64,000 nt of DNA, taken from positions 42,974,367 to 43,038,366 of the forward strand of contig CM034531.1 of NCBI GenBank assembly GCA_020002185.1. The letters run 5' to 3'. Positions 10,476-21,681 of this stretch are shown here, one piece after another (the first letter of the stretch is position 1; each line of letters begins with the position of its first letter). This stretch comes from Paraescarpia echinospica. Its lineage: Eukaryota > Annelida > Polychaeta > Sabellida > Siboglinidae. A program made the position numbers and the translations under genes. Under the pieces are notes generated by a model, which had not been told where the DNA came from, did not search any database, and worked only from the letters and a program-made list of their open reading frames with translations.

Positions 10476-13400
10476 CTTACATAACATGAAACAGCAACAT
10501 CAAGAAAACAATAACAGCAACAACAGTTGCTGCTGCAGCCGCCGCCGCAGCAACGGCATAAGTTTCATTATAACAGTTAAAATGATGAATCGTGCAGTGG
10601 TGCTAAACTGTTACATCGTTGGTCTTAGGTATTGCAGCATCGTGATTACTACTATTGTTGTATTTATGTTGTTATGGTTGGAATGTTTCTTGGGTAGATG
10701 TTGTCGTTCTGGTTTTCGTCAACAACCTGTAATCACATATAATGGATTCCTGTAATTGTGTCTATAGTGATTACTTGCGCGCGTGCTTGCGTGCGCACGT
10801 CCGTGTGTGCGTGCGTGTGTGTATGCATTGTCACATGTTTTGAACAATATTACGTTCATTTTGAACTTTCCACGTTTAGCGTTTCCTCATTGATGCTGTA
10901 ATACAATGGATTGCACATATATAACTGATTTTGTCTCGTGATACTATACTTTTCCTATAAATATAACTAAGTCCTGTGAAAGTTATGGGGCACAAATCCG
11001 TTGAAAGTGAAAAACAACCCAACTATGCTTTTAAAAATACGGTTTATTTCATAAAGCAATTATTTATTGTTAATAATTAAAGAGTTTACGTCTTTTATAA
11101 ATAAAGGGCAGTTTCTTATCTGTGTCATATGCATATTATAAAAGAGAGCGCGGGTCTCTGCATTGTTAGATATCTCCTCCACATACACGTGTTTAACCTG
11201 TAAATTTCTCTTATATCACGCTGACACTTTGTAGGCGTGCTAGTGGGTTTATTAGGGTGTCTCGTTTTGAGAGTTATTAATTTATTTTGGTGGTCCAGGT
11301 GGGATTTGGCCTTTGCCTGGTTGAACATGATTTTAATTTGCTTTAAGTAAAGGTAAGCTTACCTTCTGCTCCCCGGTAGAGCCACTTCCGTCTAAAGCTA
11401 TGTTGAATGATTCTAGGAACCCCTTTCGCTGATGACCACTTGTTTTATCTCCTGCAGATTCTTTCCACTCTTCTCCTGTGTTGTCGCTCTCTGTCAATTT
11501 TTCCTGTAATGCTTCCTTGAGCATGCGAACGGAGAAGGACGCTTCCTCTTTGTTTCACCTCGGCAACTCATTTGACGGCGATGGTTCTGACGAGGGCCCA
11601 GCAGAGCCTTGCGTTACTGGACCGAGACCTTGCGAGAGAAACGTTCCGCTGCATCGAATACATTTACTGCTGCTCGGACGAATCGTCACGAATAGTACAC
11701 TTGTACATAGACGCGTGGAACTTCGCAACTAGTTAGTAGTCATCGAGACAAACACGTTTAAGCCCATGGCATTTGGAATGTTCCCTGGATTTGCGAATTG
11801 CATAGTTTTTGTGTCAATTAATGAATGCTTCCCAGAGGTACGACTTCCAATGTTTTACGACATTCAAATCAATGTGGCTGCCTACAAAACCGTAAGAACT
11901 ACCTCACATATAGCCATAATTGTAAACACACACACACGCACACACGCACGCACGCAGACAAAAACACACACATATATACAAACCTGTAATTTCCCCAAGC
12001 ACTTGCACCATTTTGACAGCGCTAAGACGGTCTTTTGGTTCATATACGGCGGTTTTCATGATGACATCTTTTAGTTTCTTCAGTTCCGGCACGTTCGAAT
12101 CCTTGATGATAAAAAGAGTTGGTTGAGATTGTCTACACCTGTCGGCAATGCACATCTCCATTCCAATCGCATGTTGCAACTCTTGTTTTTCTACAACCAG
12201 GCACACAGCTAACATACACTGAATGGTACATACATGCAATTATATAGTGTGCGTACATTCGAATATCATTTTATGCACAACAAATTACCGGTATCGACGT
12301 TCAAACTTCAAAACTATTTGTTGATCCGGCGGAATATGGTCACATTAATCCCACAATAAAAGTTGATTCGTGTGATCTCTACATTTGCATGCGTGTATCT
12401 AAGCCACAGTAGGAGTACACAGTGCGTTGCAAACGTTTGACACGTACAATCGGAAACCAATATGGATAAATGTTTGAGGATTTGGAAGATGCCAAACGAA
12501 ATGCATGTAGAGACATTCGAACATACGTCAGCAACTTTGGTATATATGCAAAGGAACGGCGGTCAAACAAATTACACATTTTGATCGAATTAAAATGACG
12601 TAAAGAAAACGACGTTGACTACTTTTTTGTTCACCTAATTACTCTGCCCTTATCTGGTGGCATTTTCATAACTATGCTATTAGAACCATGTATGTTTCTT
12701 ACAACAAAATAAATTGCGAATAATGTTACGATTACGTATATTGTAGTGGTGATGAATTTGCCTATTAACCTGTGCTGTCTTTATTATAAATTTGACACAC
12801 AGTTTTATATGTCGATTGCAGTCCTAAATTTTTGCTATACAGATTTCTTTACACTGACATGCATGTTCAGAATCTGGATGTACTGGTTTAAGTCCTATTT
12901 TCATTTGTTTTTGCTTTTTGAAGTAGCCCTTTTTCCATACTCTATATCTGTAACTGTTATTAGTAAATGTTTAAACACAATTGTGGAACCATAATAATGT
13001 GCCTGTTTGAATGGTGTACGTAGTCTGCGAATAAAGCAATTGATTTAAATTGGACTGAATCTAAAACTGAAATGCACCGTTTTACTTATCCGTGGCGCCA
13101 GCCTCCTTTCGCCCTTTTTGTGTTGGATCATCGCGAGAAAAGTCAGCCCAAGAGAAAAGACATCGGCGGATAAATTGTATGGTCGGTGTTGGAACATCTC
13201 GGGCGGGAGATATGCCTCAGTTCCTACCACCGAATTGAACATGGATGTTGCTTCTGTACACTCCGCCATCTTTGACAATCCGAAGTCGCTCACCTTCGCA
13301 ATGACTGTGTCGCCACCTGCTGAGAGTGAGGTGGATAATTTACTGCTACGACCGTCAATAAGTACTATGTTGTACCAGATGAAACAAGGGTAGTAATTAC

Positions 13401-13760
13401 CATAGCGGGCACACAAGTAATATAGTAGTAATAGCGTCAATAAGTACTATGTTGTACCAGATGAAAGTAGTAATTACCATAGCGGGCATACAAGTAATAT
13501 AGTAGTAATAGTAGTGGTGGTGGTAGCGGTAGCTGTAGTGGTAGTGGTAGTGGTAGTGGTAGTATTATTATTATTATTAGTAGTAGTAGTAGTAGTAGTA
13601 GCAGTAACCGTAAAAGTAGTAGTAGCATTAGTATTAGTAGTAGTAGACGTACTAGCATTAGCCTCAGCAGCTGCAGTAGTAGTAGTAGAGGTAGTCGTAG
13701 CAGCAGCAGCAGCAGCAGTAGCAGTATTAGTAGTATTAGTATGATTATTATTATTATTAT

Positions 13761-13826
<66 letters not shown>

Positions 13827-14815
13827 AAGTACTAGCATTAGCCTCAGCAGCAGCAGGCAGCAGCAGTAGTATTAGTTTTAGTAATAGCAGTTGTAATAGT
13901 AATAGTACGAGTAATAGCAGTAGGAGTAGCAGAACATTTGGGATAGGGGTACGAATAGAAATCGGAGTATGTGTAGGTGTAGCAGTAGGTGTGTGATTTA
14001 GTGTAGTGGCAGATATCGTCGTAATAAATGTTGTATTGGTAGGTGTGACTGTAGGTGAAGTTGTATATGTAGTGGTAGGTATTGTAGTAGGTATTGTGGT
14101 GGCAGGTATAGTAGAAGGTGCAGTGGTAGATGTAGTAGTTTGTAAGTTTCTGGCAGCAGCAGTAGCAGAAGTAGCACGTGTAGCAGTAACAGTAGCAGCG
14201 GTAGCAGCAGTAGTTGTAGTAGTAGTTGTTGTAGTTGTCGTAGTAGAAAGTAACAGCAGTAGTAATAACTTTAGCAGCAGTAGAAACAGCAGCAACATCA
14301 GTAGCAATAGCTATTTCAATGGCATTAGCAGTAGCGGTAGCAACCAGCAGCCAAATCATTCCTAAACGGGTCGCTTTAATGTGGATTTAATTGTAATAAT
14401 GCTAATGTCAACCACGTACTTTCTCGGAACAGCAGCACATTCACTGGTTTGATGTCGCGGTGCACCACGGGAGGCGACGCGCTGTGCATATGTGCAATGG
14501 CGCATGCGCACTGGAACATCAGTCGCATTTTCTCGCCGAGATCCCTGTTGTTCTTGCATATGTACTCGTCCAGAATGCGCGGTTTATGTAGTAGAAGTCG
14601 AGCAGCCGGATCAGATTGGGATGCTTCGGTAGTCGTTCGAACTGCTTGATCTCCTGCATTGCCATGGAACCATTTTTATCAGTGATATCAATTTTCTTGA
14701 CCGCTACTTTTTTAGGCGTCCGTCTATCTGTGCCGCCGTAAACGGAGCCAAAGGCGCCGCGGCCTCGCAAATCGTCCAGGTTCACCGTGTACTGTCCAAT
14801 TTTAATCGTGTCCAT
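9964..14815 (-). CDS. Protein kinase with C-terminal MIB-type repeat, six exons, exon 1 damaged
   Basis: Proposed exons: 14815-14420, 13316-13086, 12190-11984, 11547-11363, 10475-10380, 10086-9964. Every junction is GT-AG and all phases agree (1, 1, 1, 0, 0). Kinase motifs seen: the glycine loop GRGAFGSVYGG, VAVKK lysine, the helix-C glutamate in MQEIKQFERL, HRDIKPVNVLL, SDFGLSK, a GTEAYLPPEM activation-segment end, DVFSLGLTF and YEPKDRLSA. After a charged ~60-residue linker, exons 5-6 encode a MIB/HERC2-type repeat (FGVGERVLV, LQHHHSGWSKKM, YLGSVDVV, EFSDGTVYVFG) and a stop. Inferred length is about 420 residues. The kinase is of Ser/Thr type; I cannot place its family. Exon 1 lacks the hinge and changes frame there, so this may be a pseudogene or an assembly error. 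Exon 4's acceptor is weak. Confidence 0.72.
11363..11547 (-). CDS. Kinase-MIB exon 4 (linker, tentative)
   Basis: A 185-nt charged, low-complexity segment (MLKEALQEKLTESDN, EEWKESAGDKT) with a good donor (GAAG before GTAAGC, phase 0) that matches the phase of exon 5. The only acceptor in the right phase, CAAAG, has a poor pyrimidine tract, so the 5' end is uncertain. It is included because phases on both sides agree. Confidence 0.5.
11984..12190 (-). CDS. Kinase-MIB exon 3: end of kinase C-lobe
   Basis: After the acceptor GGTTGTAG it encodes KQELQHAIGMEM, then LKKLKDVIMKTAVYEPKDRLSA, where PKDRLSA is the conserved arginine motif of the kinase C-lobe, then VQVLGEIT. The donor is ACAG before GTTTGT. 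Confidence 0.8.
13086..13316 (-). CDS. Kinase-MIB exon 2: DFG motif to start of C-lobe
   Basis: It encodes GDTVIAKVSDFGLSK, an activation segment ending GTEAYLPPEMFQ, and SADVFSLGLTFLAMIQHKKGERRLAP. The acceptor is CTCAGCAG and the donor ATAA before GTAAAA. This holds the magnesium-binding DFG aspartate and the conserved aspartate of helix F. Confidence 0.85.
13356..13513. repeat. ~78-bp tandem duplication beside the exon 2 acceptor
   Basis: The segment containing AATAAGTACTATGTTGTACC, CATAGCGGGCA and AAGTAATATAGTAGTAATAG occurs twice in tandem, with a short AACAAGG difference. It lies in intron 1 of the kinase gene about 40 nt beyond the acceptor. Confidence 0.9.
13514..14350. repeat. Compound TAG/CAG/GTA trinucleotide array filling kinase intron 1
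   Basis: About 840 bp of near-continuous trinucleotide repeats (TAG, CAG, TAT, GTA with interruptions). Long poly-Leu, poly-Thr and poly-Val frames on both strands are artefacts of the repeat. It occupies most of the 1.1-kb first intron. Confidence 0.9.
14420..14815 (-). CDS. Kinase-MIB exon 1: N-lobe to catalytic loop, with hinge missing
   Basis: The start MDTIKIGQYTVNLDD is preceded by an AAAT context; an in-frame ATG 24 nt upstream (14839) is less likely. The frame runs through the P-loop, lysine and helix C to LIRLLDFYYINRAFW. It must then switch to another frame, where DEYICKNNRDLG and HRDIKPVNVLL are read. The residues expected between (gatekeeper and hinge, about 10-11 residues) are absent, consistent with a loss of about 31-34 nt. 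The exon ends GAAA before GTACGT, giving phase 1, and joining to exon 2 gives NVLLFRESGDTVIAKVSDFG, a normal kinase sequence. Confidence 0.75.
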
Positions 14816-14877
14816 ATTTGTCGAAAAGCAGACGATCAACTAAAAACAGACGTTGAAGAATCATAAACAACAGCAAA

Positions 14878-14996
<119 letters not shown>

Positions 14997-14999
14997 AGG

Positions 15000-17900
15000 G
15001 ATGTTTTTGCTCATCTCTTAGCCACTGCGCTCTGATTCGTTTTCTTCCTTATTTTAGTTGATCTGAATGTTATATTGAGTTATATAACATCAATGCATGT
15101 ATTACCGCTAGTCATATTACTTATCATTTTACTATTTTATCGTTTGTATGTTATATGTGGATTTGCGTGCATTTGATTGCTAAACCTCCCGTAACTGAGA
15201 TTTATTAAATTTATTAAAATAATAATAATAATAATAAATGCTAAAAACATGTATTCCAATATGGGAAACAAATGTCGATAATACAAAATGGAGTTTCGAA
15301 CCCGAGGTAAATAGGCTACTTGTCATAGAAGTATGCACCAGCTCTCGTCCGACAATGTCGCTACGATCCGCCAGTAAGTATGTTTTGTGAACAAAGACCT
15401 TTATTGTACACGACTATTCGGAACTCGAACTGATGATGTCGTTTTATTGGCATGTCCACACATGTCAATACTACTGCTTGAACATAACGATTGACCAATG
15501 TTAGATGTCTCCACCGTAGAGCACTGTTTCAATGACATGGTCGCGTGGCTCACATTTTGTTATCAAACTGTTTTTTTTAAACGTAAGTGTTCGTTTGTAT
15601 GTGTCTTGTCATTAATTGTTTGCATCGTTTCCTGCTACTATTCAAACTAAGGTATCACTCTCCAGGCAGGAGGTTCAAAATGTTCACGTTTAGTAAATGC
15701 ATAATGTTTATAAAAACCGTGTTATTGTGAAACTGAATTACCGTGAAGAAAATCAAATAACCAACGTATGATATGCCTTGTTCCTGAGATCACAGTTTGT
15801 CGTTTTGGTCGTGTACGATCACTAAGAATACACGTAGCTAAAGTAAAAGTATCTAGTATGGTTACCTGTAATTCTAGTCGGTGTACATACCTCACTGACG
15901 AACATTCATTGCAGGCCAAAATGCCTGGTAATCACTGCCGCGGTGAAGACAGTTGGCAGCCGACGTAGATTGCTAGTTTGAAGTCACGATGTGTATTGTA
16001 CAACTTAGCGCAGCGACTCGTTCCATTGAATAGTGTTTTATACGTCAGTAGAACACCTATACAGCCTTTGTAGAAATCTGCGAGCGCCTAAGGCGAAATC
16101 TTTTGTATATTGTCACGCGACACTGAGTTAACTAGTATGTTGTATGTTGTCTGTCAACGTATTTAATGTACCAAATAGCAAGCAGGTAGACGTGTCCGTG
16201 CGTGCATGTCTGTGTGGTGTGTGTCTGAGCACGCGCGTTTGTATGTATGCATGTACACATGCATGCACGAATGTATGCACGCGTGTATAGGACTGACATT
16301 TGTTGGCGTACTCGGGGTCACATGAGGGAGTTTTATTGATTCTTATGTTTCTAATTTTGCCAGGGGCTTGGGGTCTTGTATTTTGTCTGTGTAATCGCAA
16401 ATTGTGTAAACAAAATAATGACGTCTACACATTTGTCGCTGCATGTTTGCAACGATACTGGATATTATTATTATAGTTGATAGACAGCATCTGCGTTCGC
16501 CTTCGTCGAACTAACTGTGTGAATGATTACGTGGTTGGTATAATGTATCAGAAAATTAATTATACAAAGAGTTGCAATTAAGATTGATTGTACACAACTT
16601 AGCATTGAACCGGTATTTATAATTTGTATAAGACGTCGCTATGGAAATCGCTATCATCCATATCACACTTTAAACACATAAATCATAAGATATATTTCGC
16701 ATATTTCTTGTGTCATTGATAATAGTAGTCCTACTAAATCTGAGTACCTGTTTTAATGGGAATAAAAACCTATTGCTTGAATTCACATTATTATATTACA
16801 TCTTCCTGTATATTTCCTTTTGTACCAGGACAATAATGTTACCAGAATAACAAAAATATTAATAATTTCACAATCTACGCTGTGTAACTGGTTGTCTCCG
16901 AATATGCATATTTTGGCGCGCTTTTCGGTATGCCTAGGTGTGACGTCAGAGACGCGAATGTTGCGCAAGATGCCAGCACTTTCAATACATTCACAGCATG
17001 TTTACAAGATAGATGTTGGGTCGAAGCAGGCGTTCGAATTAATTATTGTGTTATATTCCGCTGTAATGTAAACACTAGTCATTATAGAAGAACAAGCATT
17101 TATTTTATGATTCCACACGAATATTAACTTGTTTCAACAAAATGAAGCGATAGAACCTTAGCACAAGTCAACATGACAACGTCAACAAGACAAGCCGACC
17201 GCAAAAACCTTCGCCGCTTCACATTATTTTGAGAAAAATGGTTTCGATTGCGACCCAGGAAAACTATTCTACATCAGTAAACATACACACACGAAAATAT
17301 TGTATCCACCTGCAGCAGTAATGTTATATGATATCATAACATTACGTGAAGTAGTCCATGAGCCATACAAGTTTTAATTCTCAAATTGAGGGCCTAATTT
17401 CCACTATGATTTTCAGTTACACTAATATCTGATGTGTCCGAAAATAGGTTATAGACATTTCAGAAGCGTAGCTTATTACCTTTTTGGACGCCATCTTTAA
17501 ATATGGCTGCCATTTTCAAGCAGAAGTCAGGCTATTCAAAAGTGATGTCACACAGCCAAATACAGTGATTGAATCTTAAGGTTGTATTAACAAGCGTTGT
17601 TCATAATAAAATTCAGAGTACAGCAATACTAATATAATCTTTCTATTATCATTATTGGCAAAAACATAGGGGAAATGCCAAGGAAAATGCAAAAAAAGTG
17701 CATTTTTTCCGACAATATTTTAAATTTTTGTAATGACTTATAAACATAAATTATATAGTTTTACTTTCTTGTGAAACGTTAGTGAGTTGGCTATATTTAT
17801 GTAAAAAATTGTTTCTTCTGTACTGCGTCTATGTGTTGTTGGCACATCAACATATAAACGTACCCCCATCTCGTGTCTATAAACGTGAACACTACCATAC

Positions 17901-18550
17901 ATAATTCATTTACCTCTTACAGCAAACCAATTTGGCAGATTTGCATGAAAGTTTCTTACAATACGTATACCTATCTGTGTTACGCATATGTGATGTCAGA
18001 AACAGAATACAAATAAATCATGTATACGATTTATTAACCTAATCATTAGCCTATAAATGCTACGCTTAAACTTCTGCCTTCGAATATATACAGTCAATAA
18101 AATACTTAAATCAAGTTATATGATCGGCAGTTACGTATTGCCACGCATATAATCTATTTCCAAACGTGTGGCTCTAAACCACAGTCCAACAATACCTTTA
18201 AACGTGAAGCCGCAGTAATCAATTTTAACCTTTGCATGTGAGTTATACTAGGTAAATAAGCGAAACTTCAAGTTAACTAAAATATTTTAGAAGAAATATT
18301 GTATGGAAAACACATAGAAAATGTCTCGAATTAACTTGAGGCTGAAGTAATAATGGTATTTCGAACTGACTAACTAATGATGTTACTGTTCCGCCATCTC
18401 TAGATACATTTCTTCGGGTCTTACGCGGTGACCGCGGTTCTGCTCACGTTAACAATTTGGCATGGTCAATAACCCAGGGTGTTATCACTGTTGTGGATGT
18501 TGGTGCTGTGATGACATCTAGGCACGTCCTACTTTGTGAATTATCAAAAT
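15000..18550. other. Non-coding AT-rich stretch
   Basis: No exon that I can support. One possible tRNA-derived SINE remnant sits at 15290-15400; a few GC-richer patches (15720-15970, 16180-16400) have short frames without recognisable sequence. Confidence 0.5.
15290..15400 (-). repeat. Possible tRNA-derived SINE head (weak)
   Basis: On the minus strand GATCGTAGCGACATTGTCGG is followed about 50 nt later by CGGGTTCGAAACTCC, resembling the A and B boxes of RNA polymerase III promoters, with one B-box mismatch. No good acceptor stem forms, so it is not a functional tRNA gene. Confidence 0.3.
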
Positions 18551-18559
18551 TTTCACAGG

Positions 18560-19720
18560 TAAGATTGAGGTAATCAAAATCCTGAAGCATCTCGGGCACG
18601 GGTACTCTCATTTGGTTCTGACAGCAATTAACACAACGCTGTGCACTAATAAACTATCAAGTGTTGATATTGATTATGTTCTACTTCCTTCCAATGTACT
18701 TCATTCCGTCCCAACATTGTTGGCGTTCGACAACATCACTATGCAAGACGAATCGCTGGCTGGGGGAAGGAACATCACATCATGTCAACGGCATCATTCT
18801 CCAATCAATGGTGTTGAATTTGCAAGTCGCATCAGACAAGTTTTATTGTTGCTAAAACAAACAAGAAGCAATCAATCAATCCAGCTATCAGAGAAACTGC
18901 TTCCAGTGTACAGCGTTGGGAAAGCAGAAGGCCAACCTACAGTCAAATCAGCTGATTTAAATGGACCTCTTGCAGAAACCGCATGAACAGCATAGACGAG
19001 TAACCGTGTGTGGGTGTTGACTCGTTTGCTGGAACATTACAAAAAGGACACTGTATTTTCCCATCATCTTGGGTCGCAGCTATGGTCAGTTAGAAACATT
19101 GACAGGAGCACGAAGAAAACTAGCGAAGCCGCTCTTGCACTGCACCTGGAAAGTCTGGTGGACCCAACACATGGTGCTCCCGATCCACGTGCTACATTGA
19201 TTGATGCAACGGCTCTCATACAGACGCTAAACGGAGAAAATTTCCCTTTTGAAGATTTGTCTAACCAGATCTTTGAATCATCGTTGCACGCTGGTCAGGG
19301 ACGCAATCTCAATAGTGTGACATTTGAGCGAGTCGATCATGTCCGCTGAGCCTGTGAACAACGTATCATAGGAGGTTGTCGCAATCAAGGAAATAAGACC
19401 AGGCCACAAAAAACATGAGAGGTGTGTTAGCGTGCAGTGAAAAAAAATAGCTCACCAAACTTTTAGCGAAGCTATCGAAAGAGGAATCGAAAAAGGAGAA
19501 GCTGGGTAGTCAAACAATTTTCATCACCTGTGAAGAAGAATGTTTCAACCTTCCGAGAGAGGTATGTAGAGGTCAAGTCCGTCAGATGCAGCCACGTCTG
19601 ATACAGCTTCAGACGCCGATGTTTTTTTGCTTCTACGTGCACTATATTATTGCAGTGAATTATCAGCCTTTGTCCCTCCTGCAATTATATATCCTTGTTG
19701 ACCATGTCTTCTGTAACCGA
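18560..19720 (+). pseudogene. Remnant of an uncharacterised invertebrate repeat-family protein (N-terminal and middle parts)
   Basis: Across several frames the + strand reads ILKHLGHGYSHLVL, LPSNVLHSVPTLLAFDNI, GEGTSHHVNGIILQ, LLPVYSVGKAEGQP, TLIDATALIQTLNG and LGSQTIFITCEEECFNL in this order. From memory of predicted proteins, this order belongs to a large unnamed family common in cnidarian and mollusc genomes (usually with a DNI..LEETLSG..TSHRVNGI core). Its function is unknown and it behaves like a mobile or multicopy gene. Frameshifts (around 18770 and after 19450) and stops show decay. A later part of the family lies on the opposite strand at 19982-20432. Confidence 0.5.
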
Positions 19721-19981
19721 TTGGGTTGCTTCGTCTGAATTATACGGAAAAGTAACCTCCTAGGAAATATTAATACATCATTGTACACTCTTTTCAAGCT
19801 GTGTTATCAGCGCAAAATACGTATGTAAGTTCCTTGCGTCGTTAATAATAATAATAACAACAATTATACCTTTTATAAAGCGCCATGACTCCAGGTTACC
19901 CTGATCGAAGGCGCTGAAACAAAAATATTAAAAAAGTCGAGATCATAAAACCGTGGCACCACATGTCCAATCAAATTATCA

Positions 19982-20432
19982 TTAGTTCACCTTGCCCAAA
20001 GCGAGGCACCAGAGAGTCACTTTTCGGATGCATGCCAAGTAAAAATTCAGGTTGCCCTCCCTGTCATCTCGCAAAAACCCAAGCAGGATGTTCACCATGT
20101 AGATGTACGTCATCCAGAAACGTGCCAGGTGGCCACGTTGTTGACGCAGAACATCCAGACAGGTCACAAACAAGTCCAGTATCTTTGTACACGAAACACG
20201 AATCATGACAGCAACAACAATTTTGTGATAGGTGTTCGCATGAATACTCAGCAGTATATAAAAAGTATTGTTAAACTTGGGACAATCTTCAGGATGATCC
20301 AACTCCACCCATTCCTCGACTCCTTTCCACATCAAAGCTTCATATGAAAATTGCCCATCATGAGAACAATTCTCCGTTACTGGTTGGGATGCTTCAACGC
20401 TACTGTAGTGGCCTTTGCGAACAGAGCACAAC
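19982..20432 (-). pseudogene. C-terminal remnant of the same uncharacterised family, inverted
   Basis: The minus strand encodes VEASQPVTENCSHDG, MWKGVEEWVELDHPEDCPK, HLARFWMTYIYMVNILLGFL, then REGNLNFYLACIRKVTLWC and ends LALGKVN-stop. The FWM.YI.MV.....REGNW.L.L..I block resembles the C-terminal part of the family seen at 18560-19720, but on the opposite strand. The open frame continues into the end of the BEL LTR at 20433, so its upstream part was cut by that insertion. The identification rests on remembered sequence patterns. Confidence 0.45.
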
Positions 20433-21057
20433 TGACAATTTAATAATATAATCAGGAATAGAACCATTGAAATTATAAACGAAATATGTTTTGTTAAAAG
20501 GGATTTCAGATGCATATAAATCTATTAAAAGTATTAACGCTTAACTGTATCATGTCAGATAAGTAAATTGGTTGAACGGAACACAACTCGCATACACCTA
20601 CACACTACTGCATAGTGCCAACAGATATTCAGGAATGAAGGACCAAACTGCACTACAACACTACTTTCCTAGACTTGGGCACATAACAAAGGCCAGTTAC
20701 AAAAAGGGGCTTCGACTTAATTATTATCAAATTCTACTGAATATAACATGCTCAAACTATGATACAAATGTGCTAGAGTACATCAAATTTGCAACTACCT
20801 TCGTTCCAGGGTTGGCATCTACTGATGTTCTTCTTAAACTTGTAGAATGTGCGCTGCTCACAGACAAAGGGCACTAATCCATGCAGCCATGACATCACCA
20901 CCAAAGGGCATATATCATATATCATATTTCCTAATGGGGATCTAGTATAACTGTACATGATAGGTAACGCTACTAATAGTGCGACTTCATGCAATATAAC
21001 ACATAGCTAATTAGAATACATGCATTTAGTACAGGCAGTGTGCCAAATGTCTTTACA
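20433..21057 (-). repeat. BEL 3' LTR
   Basis: It starts TGTAAAGACATTTGGC and ends AAATTGTCA on the coding strand. It is about 625 bp and aligns end to end with 27450-28073. Its outer end joins the inverted family remnant at 20432. Confidence 0.9.
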
Positions 21058-21239
21058 TGGCTCCTCTAAATTATGTCAATAAATCACTGGATGATTTACC
21101 CACTCAAATAAAAACCTTTCGAACAGAATCAAATTGTAAAGAATCTACTATATACATGTCAGAACTGCATGTGCTAAATGTCTACATTAAAATAACCAAA
21201 TTCAAATTATAGGGGGTGAAATCACCGCACCCTAAGCAA

Positions 21240-21673
21240 TGTCACTGACACATTGTCAATACCAAATGTCATTTCACCAGTTCAAGCACTGTTTGGCTCT
21301 TCGTCGGTGTTTCCTGGTGTATACAGGAGCACTAGTTTCTGTACAGGCCGATCGTACATGGATTGTCCCATCTTCACGCTGACCTTACGCACCAAGCCAT
21401 CGTCGCTTGGATAGACCTCGTTGACTTGGGCCAAGAGTCACTGACAGCATGGGGTGCACTCATCCTTCACCAAGACGATGTCGCCAGTCGTAAGGTTCGG
21501 TGCTGCTTCGTCCATTTAGTTCGTTCCTGCAGAGCCGGCAAATACTCGGTTCGCCACCTGTTCCAGAATTGGTTCCCCAAGAACTGAACCACACGCCATC
21601 GTTTTCGACAGTATAGATCCTCTCTCAGGAATATCCCGGGAGGTGGCAGCACGACTCGGGACTTGAGAGTCAA
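21240..21673 (-). pseudogene. BEL integrase C-terminal (DUF5641-like) tail, degraded
   Basis: Patches on the minus strand read FWNRWRTEYLPALQERTKW, then after a shift VLVKDECTPCCQ, DDGLVRKVSVKMGQ and YDRPVQKLVLLY. This is the usual end of BEL polyproteins. Multiple frame changes occur within 430 bp. Confidence 0.65.
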
Positions 21674-21681
21674 GGTCTGAC

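Noticed and set aside
10393..10755. 120-codon + strand frame with an Asn/Gln and Cys-rich stretch
   Set aside because: It overlaps the better-supported minus-strand MIB exon 5 and its acceptor region, and is driven by CAG-like and GCN runs.
13437..14365. Poly-Leu, poly-Thr and poly-Val frames up to 277 codons
   Set aside because: Translations of a trinucleotide array inside kinase intron 1.
15290..15400. tRNA gene
   Set aside because: Only box-like sequences are present; no acceptor or anticodon stem forms convincingly, so at most a SINE remnant.
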